From the NCBI GenBank assembly GCA_035570275.1, contig DATMNI010000108.1, positions 62,001 through 126,000 of the forward strand: DNA of 64,000 nt, written 5' to 3'. This stretch comes from DATMNI01 sp035570275. GTDB lineage: Bacteria > Acidobacteriota > Terriglobia > Bryobacterales > Bryobacteraceae. Position numbers and translations under genes: made by a program. A model generated the notes under the pieces. That model had not been told where the DNA came from, made no database searches, and saw only the letters and a program-made list of their open reading frames with translations. Below, one piece after another: positions 53,150 through 62,492 of this stretch. Positions within the stretch are counted from its first letter, which is position 1. The number at the start of each line of letters is the position of its first letter.

Positions 53150-54303
53150 CTCTTGACCAGGCGCATCCAGTTGCCCGCGGCCAGGCCCAGACGCATGCCG
53201 AGGATGGCGGTGGCCAGGCCGAGAGCCGCCTGCATCCAAAACTCCGTGCCCGGTTCGCTGCGGACAAATTGGTAGCGCGCGTAGATGGACGACGGGGAAG
53301 TGTAGTAGCCGAAATACTTGGCGCCGAAGAACCAGTTGCGCGCGGCGGGGGACATGAGGAAATTGGCGAACGGCCATTGGACGGCAGTGAAGACCGCCAG
53401 GAACACCGCGCCCGAGATCAGCGCCTGACGCCAGCCGCCCCAGTGCGCGGTGCGCCGCCAAAGCAAATCGAGTGCGAAGGCCGGGACGATCAGCAGCAGC
53501 GGAAACTCCGGCGGCACGAACTGCGTGACCATGTGGTTCACCGGGCCCAGTTTGGGCGCCGCCGGAAACAGCGGCAGAATCCAGCTCATGAGCAGAACGA
53601 ACACCCCATAGACGCCGGCCACCGCCGTGGCCGCCCACCGGTATCCGCTGGCGCGCGCCACACCGGCCAGCACCAGCGGCGCCACCAACGCCACCACGTA
53701 GTAGAAATGCGCGGTGTGCATGAGGCTGCGGACGGTGATTTCCATCTGGACCACCGTGAGGGTGACCAGAATCATGCCGCCGACATAGAGGAACAGCGCG
53801 CGCAGTCGAGCCCGTTCCACGCCGCTCGCCCGGTTCATCTGTCCGAGGATGAGGATCAGCGCGCCCACGTGCACCGCCAAAATGCCGGCGGCCAGCACCA
53901 TGTGGGGCGGGCTGAGGATTTTTACGTCGAGCCCGTAGGCGTTATGCCACCAGTTGTCGAAGGGCGCGGAGGTGATCATGGCGACGCCGCCCCATGCCGA
54001 AAGGAAGGCGCCGAGCGGGCCGCGAAAACCCCACATCGTGACCGAACATTGGCGCAGTGGCGACTGGCGGTTGAGCGTGGTGGACAGAATCAGGTAACCG
54101 CACGAGATGCCAGCCAGCACGCCGCACAGGTGAATGGCGATATGGGCGGGCGTCCAGAAGGAATCGCGGCCGATGGAACGGTGCCAGGAAATATCCCAGT
54201 GGGTGCCCACCATGGCGAAAGTGACAGCGGCGGCGCCGCACCAGACGTACCAGGGCACGGGCCGTGAGAGTGTGGGAGTTGGAGTAGCGATAGCGGCAGA
54301 CAT
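53146..54303 (-). CDS. Polytopic membrane protein of unknown function
   Basis: About 385 residues with roughly nine or ten membrane segments. It has conserved-looking His and Trp residues near the membrane surface (THWDISWHRS, PAHIAIHLCG, DNWWHNAYG and SPPHMVLAAG). The ATG at 54303 is chosen over a TTG at 54312. The His-rich pattern is consistent with metal or haem binding, like its operon partner at 51611. It overlaps that partner by ATGA and is divergent from map with 26 bp between starts. Confidence 0.8.
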   Translation of the reverse strand: MSAAIATPTPTLSRPVPWYVWCGAAAVTFAMVGTHWDISWHRSIGRDSFWTPAHIAIHLCGVLAGISCGYLILSTTLNRQSPLRQCSVTMWGFRGPLGAFLSAWGGVAMITSAPFDNWWHNAYGLDVKILSPPHMVLAAGILAVHVGALILILGQMNRASGVERARLRALFLYVGGMILVTLTVVQMEITVRSLMHTAHFYYVVALVAPLVLAGVARASGYRWAATAVAGVYGVFVLLMSWILPLFPAAPKLGPVNHMVTQFVPPEFPLLLIVPAFALDLLWRRTAHWGGWRQALISGAVFLAVFTAVQWPFANFLMSPAARNWFFGAKYFGYYTSPSSIYARYQFVRSEPGTEFWMQAALGLATAILGMRLGLAAGNWMRLVKR

Positions 54304-54329
54304 CGATATCAATTGTAGAATAGACGGGT

Positions 54330-55070
54330 ATGTCGATCCACAACCAACGCGAGTTTGAAAAGCTGCGGGCCATCGGGCGAATCGTGCGGCTGGCGCTGGA
54401 CCAGACGGCCGGCGCGGTGAAGCCGGGGATCACCACGCGCGAGTTGGACCGGATTGGGGCGCGCGTGCTGGCCGACCACGGAGCCGAATCGGCGCCGCCC
54501 AAGGTCTACGGATTCCCGGGTGCGCTGTGTATCAGCGTGAACGAAGAGGCGATCCACGGAATTCCCGGCGACCGGGTAGTCCGCGCGGGCGACCTGGTGA
54601 AGCTGGACCTGGTGGCTGAAAAGGATGGTTACTACGCCGACGCGGCGGTGACGGTGGCGGTGGGGGAAGTGAGCGCGACCGCGGCCGCGCTGGCACGGTG
54701 CGCGGAGAACGCCTTCCGGCTGGCGGCGAAGGCGGCGCGGGTGGGCAACCGTGTGTATGAGATCGGCCGGGCGGTGGAGCGCGAGACGCGGCGCTGCGGT
54801 TTTCAGGTGATGCGGGATTTGTGCGGGCACGGTGTGGGCCGCACCATTCACGAAGCGCCCAGTGTTCCGAATTATCACGATCCGCGGTTCCGCACCAAAC
54901 TGACCGAAGGTCTGGTGATTACGATCGAGCCGATTATCGCGGCCGGCGGCGGGATTGGGGAATTGCAAAGCGACCGGTGGACCATCAAGACGGCGGACCG
55001 GAGTTGGTCCGCGCACTACGAGCACACGGTGGCGATTACGAAAGGCGAGCCGGTGCTGCTGACGGCGTAG
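54330..55070 (+). CDS. map: Methionine aminopeptidase, type I
   Basis: Cytoplasmic metalloprotease that removes the initiator Met. 246 residues. Metal ligands are visible in family order: Asp in LVKLDLVAEKDGYYADAAVT (two Asp), His in CGHGVGRTIHE, Glu in LVITIEPII, and Glu in SAHYEHTVAIT. Start at 54330 has no strong ribosome binding site but matches the expected N-terminus. Divergent from the membrane protein operon. Confidence 0.95.
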   Translation: MSIHNQREFEKLRAIGRIVRLALDQTAGAVKPGITTRELDRIGARVLADHGAESAPPKVYGFPGALCISVNEEAIHGIPGDRVVRAGDLVKLDLVAEKDGYYADAAVTVAVGEVSATAAALARCAENAFRLAAKAARVGNRVYEIGRAVERETRRCGFQVMRDLCGHGVGRTIHEAPSVPNYHDPRFRTKLTEGLVITIEPIIAAGGGIGELQSDRWTIKTADRSWSAHYEHTVAITKGEPVLLTA

Positions 55071-55074
55071 CAGC

Positions 55075-55186
55075 TTTCAGCGGTCAGATTGTGGCTTTCA
55101 GCGGTCAGCCATCAGCGGTCAGCTTGAACCCGGAGCGCGCGCCGGTGGGTTTAGCTGATAGCTGAACGCTGATAGCTGAAGGCCTC
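55075..55186. repeat. Interspersed AGCTGA/TCAGCGGTCAGC repeats
   Basis: Immediately after map the sequence holds several copies of TCAGCGGTCAG and, further on, TAGCTGATAGCTGAACGCTG. The region can fold on itself. Similar repeats recur in many bacterial intergenic spaces (general recollection). No gene here. Confidence 0.7.
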
Positions 55187-56647
55187 TCAATGAATGTACC
55201 GCGCGGCCTTCGGGTTGTCTTTATTCCACTGCGGGGCTTCGGCGCTGTTGGCAATCTTCAGGATGCCCACGGCGACGGCTAAATCCACCTTCGCCATGTT
55301 GTCGTAATCCAGCTTCTGCCATTCGTCGCCGGGCTTGTGATAGTCGGGGAACACGTAACTCACCGACAGCGTGGTGGAGGGGATGCCTATCTCGGCGAAG
55401 GAAGCGTTGTCACTGCGCGCGAAGAACGCATCGCTGTTGGTTTCGTGCTTCACCACTTTGATGCCGGCTTCCTCGCCGGCGGTGTTGAAGATGGCGGCGA
55501 TGTTGGTGTAGTCGAAGCCGGTCAGATTGAACTGCAGCGGTGTGGGGCCTTCCAGGTCGTCGGTCCGGCCCAATTGTTCGAGGTTGATATCGGCAACGGT
55601 CTTGGCCACGGGAAAGATGGGGTGCTGGCAGTAGTAGCGCGAGCCCAGTCCGCCCACCTCCTCGCCGAACAGGGTCATGAATAGAATGCTCCGTCTGGGC
55701 CGTGCCGGCAATTCGGCCAGGGCGGCGGCGATTTCGATGACCGACGATGTTCCGCTGGCGTCATCGTTGGCGCCGTTATAGATGTGGTCGCCTTCACCCG
55801 AACCGCGGACGCCCAGATGGTCGTAGTGGCCCGTGATGACGACGAAGGTGTCCTTCAGATCGGGGTCCGAACCGCGCAGCACGGCCGCCACGTTGCGGAG
55901 TTTGACCGGTTGCGCGGCGGGTTGGGCGATGTGCACGGAGAGCGTAGCCTGTTTCATGGTAGCGGCGGCGGTGCGGATGGCCGGGTCGGTCACCACCATG
56001 ATGGGAATCTTTGCCGAAGGCGCCAGAGCGTCGCGCAATCGGCCGCCGGAGTTAGGGCCGCGGCCAGGGCCCTGACCGCCGGCACGGACCAGCACCACCA
56101 GGGCGGCTTCCAGTTTGGCGGCCACGGCAGGAATGCGGCGCGCCGCTTGAAATCCGGCGGCGCCGCCTTCGGGGAACTCGATCAGCAGCACGTTGCCTTT
56201 GACCTGGGCCGGGGTCAGCGCATCCAAATCGGCAGGACTGTTGAGCGTCACTTTGACCACCGGCGTGTGAATCAGATCGGCGGCGGCGGGTTCCTGCAAG
56301 GTGATGGACCCCTTTTCCGCCTTCACGGTGGATTCGCCGGTTTCCAGGGTAAGTTCCAAGCCGTCGGGATTGGGCGTGACGGATTCAAACGACGCGGTTT
56401 GAAAATAGCCATCGTCGCCCACAGGTTCGAGGCCGGCGCGGCGGAACTGTGCGGCGATGAATTCGGCGGCGATGTCCAGTCCCGGCGAAGGCGTGCCGCG
56501 GCCCTGCAGGGCGTCAGAGGCCAGAAAGGAGACGTCGGCCTTCAGGCTGTTCGGGGTGAGGCGAAGGGCGATCTGCTGCGCCGTGGGCGACAACTGGGCG
56601 TGGGTGGACGCGGCCACGATGGCCAGGAAGAGCAGAGTGCGGCGCAT
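55187..56647 (-). CDS. Secreted M28 aminopeptidase
   Basis: 486 residues with a signal peptide (RRTLLFLAIVAASTHA). The N-terminal helical domain leads into a PA-type insert (~residues 100-220). The zinc peptidase domain follows: GHYDHLGV (His/Asp), NDDASGTSSVIE (Asp), FGEEVGGLGSRYY (Glu-Glu), ADINLEQLGR (Asp) and SDNASFAEIGIPS. All ligands of the dinuclear site appear present. Likely releases N-terminal residues from peptides outside the cell. Divergent from the padR operon. Confidence 0.93.
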   Translation of the reverse strand: MRRTLLFLAIVAASTHAQLSPTAQQIALRLTPNSLKADVSFLASDALQGRGTPSPGLDIAAEFIAAQFRRAGLEPVGDDGYFQTASFESVTPNPDGLELTLETGESTVKAEKGSITLQEPAAADLIHTPVVKVTLNSPADLDALTPAQVKGNVLLIEFPEGGAAGFQAARRIPAVAAKLEAALVVLVRAGGQGPGRGPNSGGRLRDALAPSAKIPIMVVTDPAIRTAAATMKQATLSVHIAQPAAQPVKLRNVAAVLRGSDPDLKDTFVVITGHYDHLGVRGSGEGDHIYNGANDDASGTSSVIEIAAALAELPARPRRSILFMTLFGEEVGGLGSRYYCQHPIFPVAKTVADINLEQLGRTDDLEGPTPLQFNLTGFDYTNIAAIFNTAGEEAGIKVVKHETNSDAFFARSDNASFAEIGIPSTTLSVSYVFPDYHKPGDEWQKLDYDNMAKVDLAVAVGILKIANSAEAPQWNKDNPKAARYIH

Positions 56648-56674
56648 GTGGTTCCATTATCAAGTAAATATTAA

Positions 56675-56714
56675 GTTGACTTTTTCCCCTGTCTGGCCTA
56701 TACCTAGTCTAGAC
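56675..56714 (+). promoter_or_regulatory. Promoter with an overlapping operator-like palindrome upstream of padR
   Basis: A TTGACT (56675-56680) and TATACC (56698-56703) pair 17 bp apart, facing padR. The perfect 8-bp palindrome GTCTAGAC at 56707-56714 lies just downstream, within a larger CTGTCT ... AGACAG dyad. This fits autoregulation by PadR, which usually represses its own operon. Confidence 0.6.
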
Positions 56715-56722
56715 AGTGGAAC

Positions 56723-57073
56723 ATGACACAACACAGCACGACAGTACGCGCCAGTCCGGAACTGCTACCCGGCACTCTCTACCTTTTGATCCTGCGAACG
56801 CTGCATGCCGGACCGCTTCACGGCTACGCCATTGTCAAACGCGTGAAGGAAGCCTCGAAAGACGGCATATCGATCGAAGACGGGTCGCTCTACCCGGCTC
56901 TCAACCGCATGCTCGTCAAGGGATGGCTGGCGGCGGAATGGGGCACCTCCGAAAACAACCGCAAGGCAAGGTTTTACCGGCTCACCCCGGAGGGCCGCAA
57001 GCAACTGGAGCATGAGTCGCAAGAGTTCGACCGCATGGTGCGGTCCATTCAACTGGTTTTGCGCACCACATAG
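56723..57073 (+). CDS. PadR-family transcriptional regulator
   Basis: 116-residue winged-helix repressor. LLPGTLYLLILRTLHAGPLH begins the DNA-binding domain and GSLYPALNRMLVKGWLAAEW contains the recognition helix. C-terminal helices give dimerisation (LEHESQEFDRMVRSIQLVL). Two in-frame starts are near 56723. It precedes the first permease by 15 bp, the usual arrangement for this permease class. Environmental signal unknown. Confidence 0.93.
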   Translation: MTQHSTTVRASPELLPGTLYLLILRTLHAGPLHGYAIVKRVKEASKDGISIEDGSLYPALNRMLVKGWLAAEWGTSENNRKARFYRLTPEGRKQLEHESQEFDRMVRSIQLVLRTT

Positions 57074-57088
57074 ATTGAGGAGGCGACG

Positions 57089-59809
57089 ATGGGGCTGTGG
57101 AAAGAAACTCTGCGACGAGCGGGTTATCTCTGGGGCCGCGCGCGTTTCGAGCAGGAACTCGATCAAGAGATTCAGTTCCACCTGGAGGCGCGGGTAGCGG
57201 AACTGGAACAGGCCGGAATGCCCAACCGGGCCGCCATGGCGAAGGCCCGGCGCGAGTTTGGCTCCGGCGCGCGCGTCCGCGAAGAGGCGCGGTCGGCGTG
57301 GCAGTTCGGGTGGCTGGAAGACGTTGGCGCGGACCTGCGGTACGGGTTGCGCACGATGAGTCGCAGCCCGGGGTTTACTGCCGTGGCGGTGCTTTCCCTG
57401 GCGCTCGGTATCGGCGCCAACACCGCCATCTTCAGCCTGATCGACGCCCTGATGTTGCGCGCGCTGCCGGTGACGGAACCGGAGCGGCTGGTGGAACTGC
57501 TGACCAACCGCGGTGGCGCCAGCCGCCCTTTCAATGCCTTTTCCTGGCAGACTTACCAACATCTGCGCGATGCCAACACGGTTTTTTCGGGACTGATCGC
57601 GGCGCCCACGGACCGGTTCTACACGCGCGCGCAAGGTAGCGATCCGGAACGCTTGGAAGGTCAATTCGTGACCGGCAACTTTTTCCCGGTACTGGGCGTG
57701 AAGGCCGAACTCGGGCGGCTGATTGGTCCGGAGGACGATCGCATGGGCTCGCCCGCTCCAGTGGTGGTGGTGAGTTGGCAATACTGGAACAGCCGCTTCA
57801 GTCTGGACCCGGGGATTCTGGGTAAGGTCATCCAGGTGGAAGACCAGCCGCTGACCGTTGTGGGGGTGACGCCCCGCGAGTTCTTCGGTCTCCAGATGGG
57901 CTCGCGGCAGGACCTCTCGCTGCCGCTGGCGATGGAGCCGTTGCTGCATCACCCGACCTACACCAGTTCGGCCGGCTACAAGTGGCTGCGGCTGATGGGG
58001 AGGTTAAATCCGGGCGTTGGGCTGCCTGAGGCGCGCGCGGAACTCAACGGTCTGTTTCGCCAGACGCTGGAAGCCGAAGCGGCGGTCAATGACACCCAAA
58101 CCCGAGCCCAGACGTTGAACTGGAAACTTCAGGTGGAGCCGGCCGGGGCGGGCCTGTCGCGCCTGCGCAGCCAGTTTTCGCGCCCGCTGCTGGTGTTGAT
58201 GGGCGTGGTTGGTCTGTTGCTGCTGATCGCCTGCGCCAATGTGGCCAGCATGTTGTTGGCGCGTTCGGCGGCGCGGCAACGCGAACTGGCGGTGCGCCGG
58301 GCGCTGGGCGCGGGCCAGTTGCGCCTCTTGCGGCAATTACTGGCGGAAGCGCTGCTGCTATCGGCCATAGCGGCGGGCTTGGGAATCTGGCTGGCTTACT
58401 TCGCGAGCAACGCGCTGGTGGCGCTGATGGCCACGGGCAGACTGCCGATTACGCTTCGCATCGAGCCTGACGGGCGCGTCCTCTGGTTTACGGTTGCGGT
58501 TGCCCTGCTGACCGGAGTTCTGTTCGGCCTGGCACCCGCCGCTCCCGCCATGGCAATGACCCATGCGCCAGCCTTGAACCCGGCGCCCAGAGGTCTGGGC
58601 GGCACCAGACTGCGGCGGCTGCTTGGCAGAGCGATGGTGGTCTCGCAGGTGGCGCTCTCCGTGGTGCTGCTTACGGCAGCCGGCCTGTTTGCCGGCAGCT
58701 TAAGAAACCTCGAGAACCTGAACCTGGGGTTCGATCGCGACCATGTTCTGCTGGTGGCGCTCGAACCGGCGCGCAGCGGGTACACCGCGGAACAGCTTGC
58801 GCGCGGCTATCGCGAACTGCTGGAGCGGTTCCAAGCCATCGCCGGAGTGCGCTCGGCCAGTCTCTGCTGGATTGCGCCGGTTTCAGGGGGCGGCACCATG
58901 CTTTCGCCATCCTCGGTGGAGGGGTACGTCTACCGGCCGCAGGAGAGCCGGACGCTCTATATAAACTGGGTTGCGCCGCGGTACTTCGAGACGCTCGGCA
59001 CACCGCTGCTGGCCGGGCGCGATTTCAATATGCAGGACGACGGCATGCGGGATGGCCGGCGCCGTCCCCTGGTCGCATTGGTGAACCGGAGGATGGCCGG
59101 CTATTACTTTGGAGATCGAAACCCCATTGGCCGGCACGTTACGTTTGGAGAGAAAGCCTACGAAAGTATCGGCGTAGTGGAGGACTCGAAGTATCTGGAG
59201 ATGCGCGAAGACACGCCGCCAACACTGTATTTCAATACGCTTCAGGAACGGCACAATGCGTCGCAGTTTGTATTGCGTACCGCGGTGACGCCTTCGGCGG
59301 TGATCGGAGATGTGCGGCGTCAGGTGCGGGATGTGCTCAAGAACGTGCCTGTAGGCAAAGTGACGACGCTTGCCGGCCACGTTAACGCTTCGATTGTCCA
59401 GCAGCGGATGGTGGCGATGCTCTCCGGGCTTTTTGGAGGGCTGGGCGCATTTCTGGCGGCGATCGGGCTGTATGGGCTGCTGGCGTACATGGTGGCGCGC
59501 CGCACCAATGAAATTGGGATCCGCATGGCGTTGGGGGCCCGGCGGGCGGACGTGATGCGGATGGTGGTGGCGGAGGCGATGGCGCTCGCTGGGTGCGGCC
59601 TGGCGTTGGGAGTGCCCGTAGCGTTGGCAGTCAATGGCCTGATTGCCAGTCATCTGGAAAAAGACTTTCTGGCAGGTGTTACGGCAAGCGACCCCGGCAC
59701 GGCGGCGGCCGGTGCGCTGGCCATGGCGGCGGCAGCCTTGCTGGCGGCCTGTATACCGGCGCGCCGGGCATTGAAGGTGGACCCCATGGAAGCATTGAGG
59801 TACGAATGA
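57089..59809 (+). CDS. MacB/FtsX-type ABC permease, duplicated orphan class
   Basis: 906 residues. A short N-terminal cytoplasmic region (WKETLRRAGYLWGRARFEQE) leads into the first FtsX unit. The span begins at PGFTAVAVLSLALGIGANTA, and a large periplasmic core domain covers residues ~120-370. FtsX blocks LLVLMGVVGLLLLIACANVA and ERQ-type repeats follow, then a second periplasmic domain and final spans (LSGLFGGLGAFLAAIGLYGL). It ends KVDPMEALRYE. No ATPase gene is in the window. Such permeases are held to work in antimicrobial or envelope functions; substrate unknown. Start at 57089 overlaps none of the neighbours. Confidence 0.93.
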   Translation: MGLWKETLRRAGYLWGRARFEQELDQEIQFHLEARVAELEQAGMPNRAAMAKARREFGSGARVREEARSAWQFGWLEDVGADLRYGLRTMSRSPGFTAVAVLSLALGIGANTAIFSLIDALMLRALPVTEPERLVELLTNRGGASRPFNAFSWQTYQHLRDANTVFSGLIAAPTDRFYTRAQGSDPERLEGQFVTGNFFPVLGVKAELGRLIGPEDDRMGSPAPVVVVSWQYWNSRFSLDPGILGKVIQVEDQPLTVVGVTPREFFGLQMGSRQDLSLPLAMEPLLHHPTYTSSAGYKWLRLMGRLNPGVGLPEARAELNGLFRQTLEAEAAVNDTQTRAQTLNWKLQVEPAGAGLSRLRSQFSRPLLVLMGVVGLLLLIACANVASMLLARSAARQRELAVRRALGAGQLRLLRQLLAEALLLSAIAAGLGIWLAYFASNALVALMATGRLPITLRIEPDGRVLWFTVAVALLTGVLFGLAPAAPAMAMTHAPALNPAPRGLGGTRLRRLLGRAMVVSQVALSVVLLTAAGLFAGSLRNLENLNLGFDRDHVLLVALEPARSGYTAEQLARGYRELLERFQAIAGVRSASLCWIAPVSGGGTMLSPSSVEGYVYRPQESRTLYINWVAPRYFETLGTPLLAGRDFNMQDDGMRDGRRRPLVALVNRRMAGYYFGDRNPIGRHVTFGEKAYESIGVVEDSKYLEMREDTPPTLYFNTLQERHNASQFVLRTAVTPSAVIGDVRRQVRDVLKNVPVGKVTTLAGHVNASIVQQRMVAMLSGLFGGLGAFLAAIGLYGLLAYMVARRTNEIGIRMALGARRADVMRMVVAEAMALAGCGLALGVPVALAVNGLIASHLEKDFLAGVTASDPGTAAAGALAMAAAALLAACIPARRALKVDPMEALRYE

Positions 59810-62469
59810 TGTCACTTTGGAAAGAGACTCTGCGCCGGGTCGCCAATCTGGGCCGGCGGCGGCGCTTCGACGAAGAACTGGATGCCGAGGTCCGTTTTCA
59901 TATCGAGACGCGCGCCGAAGAGCTGCAACAATCCGGGCTGCCTCTCCACACCGCGCAGGCGCAGGCGAAACGGGAATTCGGGCCGGCCGCCCTCATGCTC
60001 GAAGAGACACGCGCGCCCTGGCGGTTCCAGTGGTTGGAGGATATCTGCGCCGACCTGCGCTACGCCGCCCGCGCCTTCCGCCGCAACCCTGCCTTTGCGC
60101 TGACGGCGATCGCGTGCCTGGCGCTCGGCGTCGGCGCCAACACCACCATCTTCAGTCTCGCCACGGAAGTGCTCTTTAGCCAGCCTTCGGTCCGGAGTCC
60201 GGAGACGTTACTGCATCTCCGGATCGGCGGCAGCAGCCACGCACCCTTGCGTGAGTACCGGTTCCTTCGGGATGCAGGCATCTTCGAAGGCCTCGCCGGC
60301 GAGAACGAAGAGTCCGAGGTAAACTGGCGCCACGGAGACGCCACCTCGCGCCTGTTCGCGGTGCGCGTGACCGCCAATTTCTTCGACGTTACGGGCATGC
60401 CGCTCGCCATCGGCCGCCCCATCCAGCCCGCCGAGTCCCATGCCGAGCCCGATACGGTTGTGCTAACGCACCACCTGTGGCAGCAACTGGGCGGCGACCC
60501 GAACGTTATGGGCCGCAAGCTCCAACTGGATGGCCGGCTCTACACCGTCTCTGGCGTGCTGCCACCCGGCCACCGCACTCTGATGGGATTTGGATTCTCG
60601 CCCGATCTGTACGTCCCCGTGCCGGATGAACAGGCCACCGCCGGCGCGGGGCAGATTGTCGCTCTCTATGCACGGATCCCGCAAGGTATGACCCGGCAGG
60701 CGGCCTATGCCCGGCTGGTGGCCACGTGCCAGGAACTGGACCGCGTCTACCCGGACGGGGATCGCAAATGGGGCAAGGATATCGGCATCTCCGCCGTCTC
60801 CGGATTCGATCACCTCGCCAGCGAGCGCGAACTGATGCCGGTGGCGGCGTTCTTTGCCATGTTGATGATCGTGGTGGGGCTGGTGCTGCTGATTGCCTGC
60901 GCCAATGTCGCCAGCTTATTACTGGCGCGCGCCTCCAGCCGGTCCCACGAGCTCGCCATCCGCCTGTCGATCGGGGCCAGCCGCGGCCGGATCGTCCGCC
61001 AGCTTCTGTCGGAAAGCCTGCTGTTGGCAGGGTGCGGAACCGCCGCGGGCCTGGCGCTCAATATCGGCGTCACCGCGATGCTCAGCCGGGTTCGCTTGCC
61101 CCTGCCCATCCCGATTCAGTTTGCGATCCAACCGGACTGGCGCCTGCTCTCTTATTGCGTGGCCGTGTCGCTCGGCAGCGCGCTGGCATCCGGCTTGATG
61201 CCCGCCATCAAAGGCACACGCTCCGGCATCGGCGCCGCGTTGAAGCAGGACCAGGGCCAGGTGGGCCGCGCCCGCTGGACGCTTCGCAATGGGCTGGTCG
61301 CCGGCCAGATCGCGGTATCCATCGTACTGCTCTGCGCCGGCTTCCTTTTTATGCGGAACCTGCTCCAGGCGTCTTCTATGAATCCCGGATTCGATCTGGG
61401 GCACACCATCTGGGCGTACATGAGGCTGGTTCCGGAAGCCTATCCTAAACCCGCCCAAACGCGCGCGCTGATCGATGCGGCCATCGACCGGCTCCAGTCT
61501 CTGCCCGGAGTGGAAGCGGCGGCCATCGCCAGGGTAGTGCCGCTGAACGACGCCAACACCGAGAGCACCGGCGTCGGCACAGACCTGGAGCCAAAACCCA
61601 CGCACCTGAAATTTAATAACAACTATGTGGGGCCCCGGTATTTCCGCACGATGGCGATCGCCATTCTGAGCGGGCGCGAGTTCCTGCCCTCCGACCGCAA
61701 GGGTGCGCCGCGCGTTGCCATCCTCAACCAGAACATGGCGAAACGCCTGTTTGGCGGCATCAACCCGGTGGGCCACACCGTCGTTTTTGACGAAGGCCAA
61801 CCCATACTGATTGCCGGTGTCGCCAGGAACAGCAAATACTTCACGCTGGGTGAAGAGAATGCCAACGCCTACTATGAGCCGTACGCGCAATGGGAAGGAT
61901 CCATCGTCAACCTGCACTTTCTGGTCCGGGCATCCGGGAGCGGGAACGTGAGCGCCAGTGGGAGCCCGCAAGCGTTGATTCCAGCCATCCGTTCGGCGCT
62001 CGGGCAATTGGACCGGACGGCGGCGCTTGAGATCAAGCCGATGCGTAACGCGCTGGCCTTCGCGTTGCTGCCGAGCCAGGTGGGAGCGGCCATCCTGGGC
62101 GCCATGGGTCTGCTCGGTCTGCTGCTGGCTTCCATTGGACTGTACGGCACTCTGCTTTACGCCGTCAGCCGGCGGATTCGCGAAATCGGGCTGCGCGTGG
62201 CCCTGGGCGCTTCGCCAGGCAGCATCATGAGCATGGTGCTGCGCCAGAGCCTGGCGCTGGTCGCAGCCGGGGTCGGCATCGGCATCGCGCTGGCGATATT
62301 CGCGGTTCGGCCTCTGGCAATGTTTCTGGTGCCCGAAGTGCGGACTACCGATGCTACAAATTTTGTTGTCGTAGCGGCCGTACTCGGCGCGGTCGCACTG
62401 GCCGCCACCGTGGCGCCGGCGCTGCGAGCGCTGCGCGTGGACCCGGTGGTGGCACTCCGTCATGAGTGA
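59806..62469 (+). CDS. MacB/FtsX-type ABC permease, second copy
   Basis: About 887 residues. The start ATG at 59806 overlaps the upstream stop (ATGA); a second ATG at 59809 is an alternative. The architecture matches its neighbour: SLWKETLRRVANLGRRRRF at the start, NPAFALTAIACLALGVGANT for the first span, MPVAAFFAMLMIVVGLVLLI for the middle block, LGAMGLLGLLLASIGLYGTL near the end, and the tail VDPVVALRHE. The two copies are clearly paralogous but well diverged. They form a translationally coupled pair under PadR. Confidence 0.93.
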   Translation: MMSLWKETLRRVANLGRRRRFDEELDAEVRFHIETRAEELQQSGLPLHTAQAQAKREFGPAALMLEETRAPWRFQWLEDICADLRYAARAFRRNPAFALTAIACLALGVGANTTIFSLATEVLFSQPSVRSPETLLHLRIGGSSHAPLREYRFLRDAGIFEGLAGENEESEVNWRHGDATSRLFAVRVTANFFDVTGMPLAIGRPIQPAESHAEPDTVVLTHHLWQQLGGDPNVMGRKLQLDGRLYTVSGVLPPGHRTLMGFGFSPDLYVPVPDEQATAGAGQIVALYARIPQGMTRQAAYARLVATCQELDRVYPDGDRKWGKDIGISAVSGFDHLASERELMPVAAFFAMLMIVVGLVLLIACANVASLLLARASSRSHELAIRLSIGASRGRIVRQLLSESLLLAGCGTAAGLALNIGVTAMLSRVRLPLPIPIQFAIQPDWRLLSYCVAVSLGSALASGLMPAIKGTRSGIGAALKQDQGQVGRARWTLRNGLVAGQIAVSIVLLCAGFLFMRNLLQASSMNPGFDLGHTIWAYMRLVPEAYPKPAQTRALIDAAIDRLQSLPGVEAAAIARVVPLNDANTESTGVGTDLEPKPTHLKFNNNYVGPRYFRTMAIAILSGREFLPSDRKGAPRVAILNQNMAKRLFGGINPVGHTVVFDEGQPILIAGVARNSKYFTLGEENANAYYEPYAQWEGSIVNLHFLVRASGSGNVSASGSPQALIPAIRSALGQLDRTAALEIKPMRNALAFALLPSQVGAAILGAMGLLGLLLASIGLYGTLLYAVSRRIREIGLRVALGASPGSIMSMVLRQSLALVAAGVGIGIALAIFAVRPLAMFLVPEVRTTDATNFVVVAAVLGAVALAATVAPALRALRVDPVVALRHE

Positions 62470-62492
62470 GAAACACCTGCTGAAGGCGGTGG

